A stretch of DNA of 64,000 nt from Vicia villosa. Its lineage: Eukaryota > Streptophyta > Magnoliopsida > Fabales > Fabaceae. Shown piece by piece: positions 57,837-64,000 of this stretch. Location: contig NW_026705157.1 of NCBI RefSeq assembly GCF_029867415.1, forward strand, positions 62,001-126,000. Direction: 5' to 3'. How positions within the stretch are numbered: the stretch's first letter is position 1; the number at the start of each line of letters is the position of its first letter. The notes beneath the pieces were generated by a model. The model worked only from the letters and a program-made list of their open reading frames with translations. It was not told the DNA's origin and ran no database searches. Made by a program: the position numbers and the translations under genes.

Positions 57837-59554
57837 CAATTTTCATTGGGTCCTTGGTAGTGAGTACACAATTTGTTGCACTTAGGCAACCATTGAAATA
57901 CTCCTTTAGGAACTAAAATCCTCCTAAATTTGCATTTTTCAATGGTATGTCCCTTTTTGCAACAATAATGACAGGTAATATGATGAGAATATGGAGTTTT
58001 GCTAGTTGATACTTTTGGTACAAAAGTGTATTTACTATATAAAGGAGTATACGATCTTTTGAACTTGTTTGGATCAACCGCAAAAGTCACCTTTGGTTGT
58101 AGAGCCTTGTCTAACTTGGCTTTTAGATCTCTCACTTCTTTTTGCCAAATGTGACATGTCTCACAACCAAACCATGATGTAGGATCTATTTCAACTTTGT
58201 CCTTTTGAATGTCTAGCATAGATTGTTTTAAAGCTTCCATATCCCTTTCGGTTTTCTCAACTTTTGATTCAAGATATGAAAATATTTTCTTATTTGAGGC
58301 CAAAAGTTTGAAAGCTTTAATTGCATCTCTATGTAATTCTTCAAAAGCAAGTTTTAGTTGAGAATGAGATACCTTATCTACTAGTTCAGGTTTAAGATGA
58401 CTTACAGCTTTCTTTTTCTTGTTTTGATGAGCCATGAAGCATAGGTTTGCTGATTCTTCTTCATCGCTTGACGAGCTTTCACTAGATGAATCACTTTCCC
58501 ATGCTATGTAAGCTCTTTTAGATTTGTTATGACCTTTGCTTTGGTTCTTCTCCTTTTCTTTCTTAAGATATGGACAATCCGGTTTGTAGTGACCGGCTTT
58601 CCCACAATTGAAGCAAAGACCTTTGATCTTTCCTTTGTTGTCGTCATCTTGTTTGAACATGTTTGATTGCTTTCTATAGTTGACCAATCCTTTGTCGGAA
58701 TGTTTTGCTCCATTTTTCTTTAGATATTTGTTGTATCTTCGCACAAACAGTCCCATTTCCTCATCATCGGAGTCTTCGTCATCACTTGTGTCACTATCCT
58801 TTGGCTCTCGTTTTGAGGTCTTGGAGCTCGAAGCTTTTAGAGCTATTGACTTCTTCTCTACCTCTTTCTCCATGTTCTTTTCTTTCTTTGTCCTCTTCTC
58901 ATGCATGTCAAGGCATTTAAGATGCTGTTCATGTTCCTCTAGTTTACCAAAGAGAGTGGTAATGTCTAAAGTGTTGAGATCATTTGCTTCCTTAATTGCT
59001 GTAACTTTGGGCTGCCATTCCCTGTTCAAACACCTTAAGATTTTGTTAGTAGCAACTGCATTGGAAACAGGTCTATCAAGAGAATTTAATCGATTTTTCA
59101 GGTGAACGAATCTTTTCTGCATGCTTTCGATGGTTTCACCATCTTCCATGTGGAAAAGTTCGAACTCTTGAGTTAACGTATTGATCCTAGCTAGTTTGAC
59201 ATCATCCGTTCCCTCGTGGGCAACTTGCAATGTGTCCCACATAGCTTTAGCTGATCTACAATGGGAAACGCGATAGTATTCATCAACTCCTAGAGCTGAG
59301 ATTAGAATGTTTCTCGCTTTCCAATCGTATGCATATTTCTTTTCATCTTCAGCATTCCAAGTATCTTCTGGTTTTGGAACAACTGCACCAGCTGCATTTG
59401 TCATGGTGATCTGAAATGGACCATTGACAATAGCTGTCCAGATGTTCCTATCAATTGCATTGATATGGACACACATACAATCCTTCCAATAGCCGTAGTT
59501 TTCTCCGTTGAAAACTGGAGCTCTATTATGAGCCCCTTTAGGTCCGGAAGCCAT
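57815..59554 (-). CDS. gag: Copia gag (capsid/nucleocapsid)
   Basis: 579 residues from ATG at 59554 ([23 protein letters not shown]); the frame is open a little further upstream but only with non-ATG codons. The N-terminal half is the copia gag fold ([16 protein letters not shown], ...[35 protein letters not shown]). The middle is Lys/Glu/Ser-rich. Two zinc knuckles follow, [14 protein letters not shown] (58570-58613) and [14 protein letters not shown] near the C-terminus. It ends GPPSLN-TAA at 57815. It would form the particle and bind element RNA. No internal stops, in contrast to every gypsy gag here. Confidence 0.93.
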   Translation of the reverse strand: MASGPKGAHNRAPVFNGENYGYWKDCMCVHINAIDRNIWTAIVNGPFQITMTNAAGAVVPKPEDTWNAEDEKKYAYDWKARNILISALGVDEYYRVSHCRSAKAMWDTLQVAHEGTDDVKLARINTLTQEFELFHMEDGETIESMQKRFVHLKNRLNSLDRPVSNAVATNKILRCLNREWQPKVTAIKEANDLNTLDITTLFGKLEEHEQHLKCLDMHEKRTKKEKNMEKEVEKKSIALKASSSKTSKREPKDSDTSDDEDSDDEEMGLFVRRYNKYLKKNGAKHSDKGLVNYRKQSNMFKQDDDNKGKIKGLCFNCGKAGHYKPDCPYLKKEKEKNQSKGHNKSKRAYIAWESDSSSESSSSDEEESANLCFMAHQNKKKKAVSHLKPELVDKVSHSQLKLAFEELHRDAIKAFKLLASNKKIFSYLESKVEKTERDMEALKQSMLDIQKDKVEIDPTSWFGCETCHIWQKEVRDLKAKLDKALQPKVTFAVDPNKFKRSYTPLYSKYTFVPKVSTSKTPYSHHITCHYCCKKGHTIEKCKFRRILVPKGVFQWLPKCNKLCTHYQGPNENWGPPSLN

Positions 59555-59594
59555 CTTTCCAATAAGTGTTTCACGTAGCACGGAATAAACCAGA

Positions 59595-59607
59595 GCTCTT
59601 GATGCCA
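59595..59607 (-). other. Primer-binding site of the copia element
   Basis: TGGCATCAAGAGC on the minus strand, two nt after the LTR end. It is close to the TGGTATCAGAGC site (initiator Met-tRNA) usual in plant copia elements, with an extra A and a C for T. Confidence 0.75.
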
Positions 59608-59609
59608 CT

Positions 59610-61148
59610 TGTTAGACGCTGGCCTAAAGATCTAGAGGGGGGGTGAATAGATCTCACTAAGTTTTTACGGATTTTTCTACTGACTCGAGCGAAAGCTGTT
59701 CTGAATCGACTTGCGTCTATTCCGGACCGCTATTGCAAAGGTCGTATGTGTTTCAAAACCAAAAAGTAAGTGGAATTGATGGTGAAGTAATATGATGGCT
59801 AACCAATACGTTTAACAACTGAAAACCAATTAACTCCTAGATTGACAACTTTGATTTGCAATGCAGTAAGATTGGATTAAGCAAAAACACAAACACTTGG
59901 TGATACGTTCAAATTGATAGTGATTCAAGTTGTGGTGAATTGTGATGTTTGTGCAGAACTTTAATTCACAATTTTAACACTTGAATCGTTGATCAATTTT
60001 GCACTTATAACCAATTATGAACAGAAAGTAAAAGAGAAAGTAAAAGCGACAAGAACACGATATTTGTTTAGGCAGTTCGTCGATCGTCCTCGCTACGACT
60101 ACGTCTGCCCCCAATTCCAAATTGAAATTGGGTAATCTTTCATTAATGTTGAAAGTAGTATATACAAAGAAGATAACAAAGCGATAAACGATAAACCAAT
60201 TATGTCGATCCTTTGAATCTTCTTCCCCCTTAATCTTGAGCCAGATCAAGGTTATCCAAGAGCTTCACTTTGATTCCCTTCTGCAGTGTCTTGATTCCTT
60301 GAACTCCCCGTTCCTCAATCGTTACACTCAGCCGAATCCTCAATGAACGCCTCTTGATAAAAACCCCCAAGAACCACCCGTCGTGGAGGACAAAACCCGC
60401 AGATTTTATTCACCAACAAACCCCACAAACCTTCACCCACTAGGAATCTTCAATTCCGTTCCATGGACGTTATCGAACTCATCACTAACCCGCAACGCAA
60501 GAATGATTATGTGTAATTGTGTTGGAGATGATGAAGAACGAAGATGAGAAGCGTTTGTGTATCTTTCAGTCGTTGGTATTGGTTGAATAATTACCCTTGC
60601 ACAATATATATGATTGCATAACAGTTAGAACCAAGAAAAACTGATTTTTGAACTATCTTGATCAGTTAGGTCGACCACTTGTAGTGTTTAGGTCGACCTA
60701 ACAGAGCTTGCAGAATTTTGCTTCCAGTTAGGTCGACCTGTTGAAGAAGTAGGTCGACCAGAATCCTCTTCTGATGCATTCTGGGGACATTTTCACAGAT
60801 TAGGTCGACCTAGTTGATGTGTAGGTCGACCTAACAGGCTGGTATGTAGAATTCATCAATTTAGGTCGACCTAAATGATGTGTGAGTCGACCTAGCAGGG
60901 GTATATGAATTTTTCTCCATTTTAGGTCGACCTGGGTTGATGGTAGGTCGACCTAACTGCTGTTTTTCTGCCTTCTTCTTGTTTTGCTTGTGTTGAGGCA
61001 ACCTATAAACATATAAACATAATGGGTTGACCTATGAGTGATCAATGCTTGCTTTTCTTTAAGTTTTCTGCTTCCGTCTTGTTGTTTGAATGCTTATTTG
61101 AGTTTGCCATGAATCAAAAACATCTTTGAGTGTAATCTTGTATTCACA
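59610..61148 (-). repeat. 5' LTR of the copia element
   Basis: 1,539 bp, partner of 52744-54281, with the same TATA box (60604-60611) and the same ten-palindrome array. The seventh palindrome is intact here (TTTAGGTCGACCTAAA) and one base off in the other LTR. Confidence 0.95.
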
Positions 61149-63104
61149 GAACGTGAAGGGAATTCGAAGCTTTTTGGGTCATGCGGGCTTCTATTGGAGA
61201 TTTATCATAGACTACTCAAAGATCGCAAAGCCATTGAGCAACTTTCTCAACAAAGATAAGTCTTTTATTTTCAATGATGCTTATTTGTTAGCTTTTAATG
61301 AATTGAAACAAAAATTGACAACTGCACCAATAATCATAGCACCCGATTGGACACTTGATTTTGAACTAATGTGTGATGCTAGTGATTATGATGTTGGGGC
61401 AGTAGTTAGTCAAAGAAAAGGAAATTTTTTCATGTTATACATTATGCTAGCAAAGTTCTTAATGAAGAACGAATTAATTACGCAACAACTGAAAAATAAT
61501 TGCTAGCTATAGTGTATGCATTAGAAAAATTTAGGTCCTATCTATTCGGTTCGAAAGTTGTTATTTACACTGACCATGCAGCTATAAATTACTTTCTCAC
61601 CAAACCGGACTCCAAACAAAGGCTCATTAGGTGGATCTTAATGTTGCAAGAGTTCGACCTAGAGATTCGAGATAAGAAGGAGATAGAGAATGTGATGGCC
61701 GATCACTTATCAAGGTTGGTTAATGATGAAGTCACTAAGAAAGAAAGTGAAGTTGAGGAATCTTTTCCGAATAATAAATTATTCATGGTTCAAGAAAGGT
61801 CGTGGTTTGTGGACATGGCTAATCATAAATTGACCAGATGGATTCCCGAAGATTTTAGTGGAAATGGAAGAAAAAATCTGCTTCGTGATACTAACTTCTA
61901 TGTGTGGGATGAGCCATACTTATTCAAAATAGGTGTGGATAAATTGTTGAGAAGATGTGTTAATAAGTAGGAAGTAAAGAGTATCTTGTGGCATTTTCAT
62001 AATTCACCTTATGGCGGACATTATAATGGACAAAGGACGGAGACAAAAGCTCTTCATTCAAGATTGTTTTGGCCTACCTTGTTCAAAGATGCTTACTTGC
62101 ATGCTCAAAGTTGTGACAATTGTCAAAGGAGTGGTGGAATAAGAAAAAGAAATGAGATGTCTTTGCAAAATATGTTGGAAGTTAAAGTTTTGGATTGTTG
62201 GGGCATTGATTTTGTAGGTCCATTTCCCCCATCCTTTTCTTGTGAGTACATTTTAGTTTTGGTGGATTATGTCTCAAAGTGGGTAGAAGCAATGGTGTGT
62301 GCGAAAGTGGACAACAAAACCGTAATCAAATTCTTGAAGAAAAACATCTTTTCGCATTTTGGTACACCAAGAATGTTGATTAGTGATGGAGGCTCTCATT
62401 TTTGCAATTCTCAACTTGAAAATGTATTGGAACATTATGATGTGAAGCACAAAGATACAACACCTTACCATCCATAAGCTAATGGTCAAGCCGAGGTATC
62501 AAATCGTGAAATCAAAAGGATCTTGGAAAAAACTGTTTCGTCTTCAAGGAAAGATTGGTCACAAAAGCTTGATGAGGCATTGTGGGCATATCGGACCGCT
62601 TTCAAAGATCTAATTGGTCTCACACCATTTCAAATTGTTTATGGTGAAAGATGTCATTTGTCGGTAGAGTTGGAACATAAAGCCTTTTGAGTTTTGAAGT
62701 TGTTAAATTTCGATCCAAAAAAGAGTGGTGAAAAGAGGAAGATACAATTGCACGAGATTGAAGAATTACGACTTCAAGCCAATGAATCCAACAAAATCTA
62801 CAACAAGAAGGTGAAAAGCTATCATGACAAGAAGATTGTCGGCAAAGACTTCAAAGTCGGGCAATTGGTGTTATTGTTCAACTCAAGGTTGAAGTTGTTT
62901 CCGAGCAAATTGAAATCCAAGTGGTCGGGACCGTTTCAGATTAAAGAGGTGAAGAATTATGGAGCTATTGTTCTTGAAAATCCAGTGACAAATGAAAGTT
63001 GGACAGTGAATGGTCAAAGGCTCAAGGTTTATCTTGGTGGCGAAATCGATCGAAGTGCGGAAACCGTTCCTTTTTTTATCTGTGAAGTAACTTTGGACGG
63101 TTGA
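61149..63104 (+). pseudogene. Athila-type pol remnant: RT end, RNase H, integrase
   Basis: Resumes from 52743 with NVKGIRSFLGHAGFYWRF. RNase H: MCDASDYDVGAVV, then, after a frameshift near 61430 and a TAA where Glu is usual, [16 protein letters not shown] and [13 protein letters not shown]. Integrase: zinc finger HNSPYGGHYNGQRT...CDNCQRSGG, core Asp in WGIDFVGPFP, Asp in LISDGGSHF, Glu in [13 protein letters not shown]; then [20 protein letters not shown] and a C-terminal KSKWSGPFQIKEV. Further stops at 61968, 62475 (Gln CAA to TAA before ANGQ) and 62688; final TGA at 63102. Non-functional. Confidence 0.88.
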
Positions 63105-64000
63105 GCTAACCGACGTTAAGCAAAGCGCTTGTTGGGAGGCACCCCAACACTATAAGTATTTATTGTTTTATGTTGTTCATAAGGTTAAGGATTTGTCGGG
63201 AAAAAATTTGGAGGAGAGAATTCTGCTGTAGAAGCATATTTTGCAGATTTTATTGTCATCGTTAAGCGAGCTTGACGAAAACCAGAAAAAAAATAGAGGG
63301 CCCAATAGAACTGACCCGGTCCTAGTGGTTCAACAGAACATTGTAAGTGAGGCTTAGCGAGAATCTGCCTCATTTCACCATTTCCTCTCATTTCAAAGAA
63401 ATTTCTTCTCTTTCTCTTTGGTTCCACAAACTCTAGACCCCATTGTCAACTTTTGTGAAGTTTTTTTTTGTGTTCTCCTGCATTTCCTCATTGTTCAACT
63501 TCTCTACAACTTCAAGAAAGGTTTGATTTCAATTTTTCTAATTTTTGTTTTTATAGATTTTAGGATTATACTATTTTACATGTATATAATTGTGTTCTTA
63601 TGTGAAGTAAAACAATCTTTGCGAATATGTGTTGAGATGTGCAGGAATTTTGACAATTGTTAGTAAGAATTCATGTTTGTTAGTGTAGAAATTTTAGGGT
63701 TTTTGTGTTAGGTTTAGTATGTAGAGTAACCATCACCCTCTTGTGCTAATTCATTGTCCCCTATTGTTGTTCTGTTTCTTGGAATGGGTTATTGAACCCG
63801 CGAGGAGTTGTGCAGAATCTGTGTCTCTTTCTGATACTCTGCAGAAATCGCAGGCTCGCTAAGCCCACTATACTAATTTTTGAAAAAAAAATTCTACCGT
63901 CAATTTCTGAGTTGTGAATTTTAATACTTCTTTGGCATGATTAATTGGTATTTTAGAAAGTTTATGAAATTCTAGTAACACACGATCGATGTCGTGTCGG
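63105..64000 (+). mobile_element. Athila-type region downstream of pol
   Basis: Starts with GACGTTAAGCAAAGCGCTTGTTGGGAGGCACCCCAAC, a phrase conserved after pol in Athila-like elements. The rest is noncoding and T-rich, with further CTTAGCGAG/CTCGCTAAG motifs (63262, 63352, 63853). The 3' LTR was not reached within the window. Confidence 0.5.

Larger units (their letters stand above)
52744..61148 (-). mobile_element. Ty1-copia retrotransposon, SIRE/Maximus-like, 8.4 kb
   Basis: Reads right to left. LTRs 52744-54281 and 59610-61148 differ at only a handful of positions (for example TTTTGGTCGACC versus TTTAGGTCGACC, and an AG insertion near 60542). A 5-bp duplication GAACG (52739-52743 and 61149-61153) flanks it. 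Met-tRNA-like primer site, gag, pol (protease-integrase-RT-RNase H order, the copia arrangement) and polypurine tract are all present, so it is the youngest insertion visible. Pol lacks part of the reverse transcriptase. The lineage call rests on gag/pol style and LTR phrases. Confidence 0.95.

Noticed and set aside
58680..59105. 141-residue plus-strand frame opposite gag
   Set aside because: Antisense shadow of the well-supported gag ORF.

Overview
The window looks like intergenic DNA from a large plant genome. It is AT-rich and contains no intact host gene that I can support; almost everything recognisable is a transposable element or the remains of one. Abundant Ogre/Tat-type Ty3-gypsy LTRs (ends TGTCATACCCC...GTATTACA, Arg-tRNA-type primer site), Athila-type gypsy and a SIRE/Maximus-like Ty1-copia element suggest a legume, most likely tribe Fabeae (pea, vetch, faba bean, grass pea, lentil). 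The species assignment is inference.

Layout. 1-1.7 kb: end of a gypsy LTR carrying a Mutator-type foldback MITE (9-bp target duplication). 1.9-5.4 kb (minus): decayed plant-mobile-domain (MAIN-like) gene split by a solo LTR. 5.4-21 kb: worn gypsy and copia LTR remnants with two clean Ogre-type solo LTRs, each with a perfect 5-bp target duplication (GCGAT, CCAAC). 21.3-49.2 kb: one Tat-lineage gypsy element ('element B', target duplication ACGAC) inserted in a NAM-associated/Harbinger-like gene remnant. Element B holds a further solo LTR (duplication GGCAC) and a 13.1-kb non-autonomous Ogre (duplication GTACT). 49.9-64 kb: an Athila-type gypsy element whose reverse transcriptase is split by an 8.4-kb copia element (duplication GAACG) with near-identical LTRs.

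Element B carries two genes on its antisense strand between integrase and the 3' LTR. The larger has five exons; with exons joined and one homopolymer frameshift allowed for, its length is exactly divisible by three (1,203 codons including stop), although the nested Ogre cuts it in two. It contains a plant-mobile-domain-like segment, the same domain as the pseudogene at 2-5 kb. Both antisense genes have a TATA-like box at a plausible distance.

The youngest insertion is the copia element: open gag and pol and two LTRs with only a few differences, but its reverse transcriptase lacks the YVDD block, so it should depend on enzyme supplied in trans. Its gag and pol overlap by 25 nt at a canonical -1 slippery heptamer. 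Its U3 holds ten GGTCGACC palindromes arranged as five pairs, spaced 21-22 bp within a pair and 61-72 bp between pairs. The unrelated solo LTR at 3 kb has an analogous array of paired ACGCGT motifs. I consider these paired-palindrome arrays and the spliced antisense gene the most interesting signals here.
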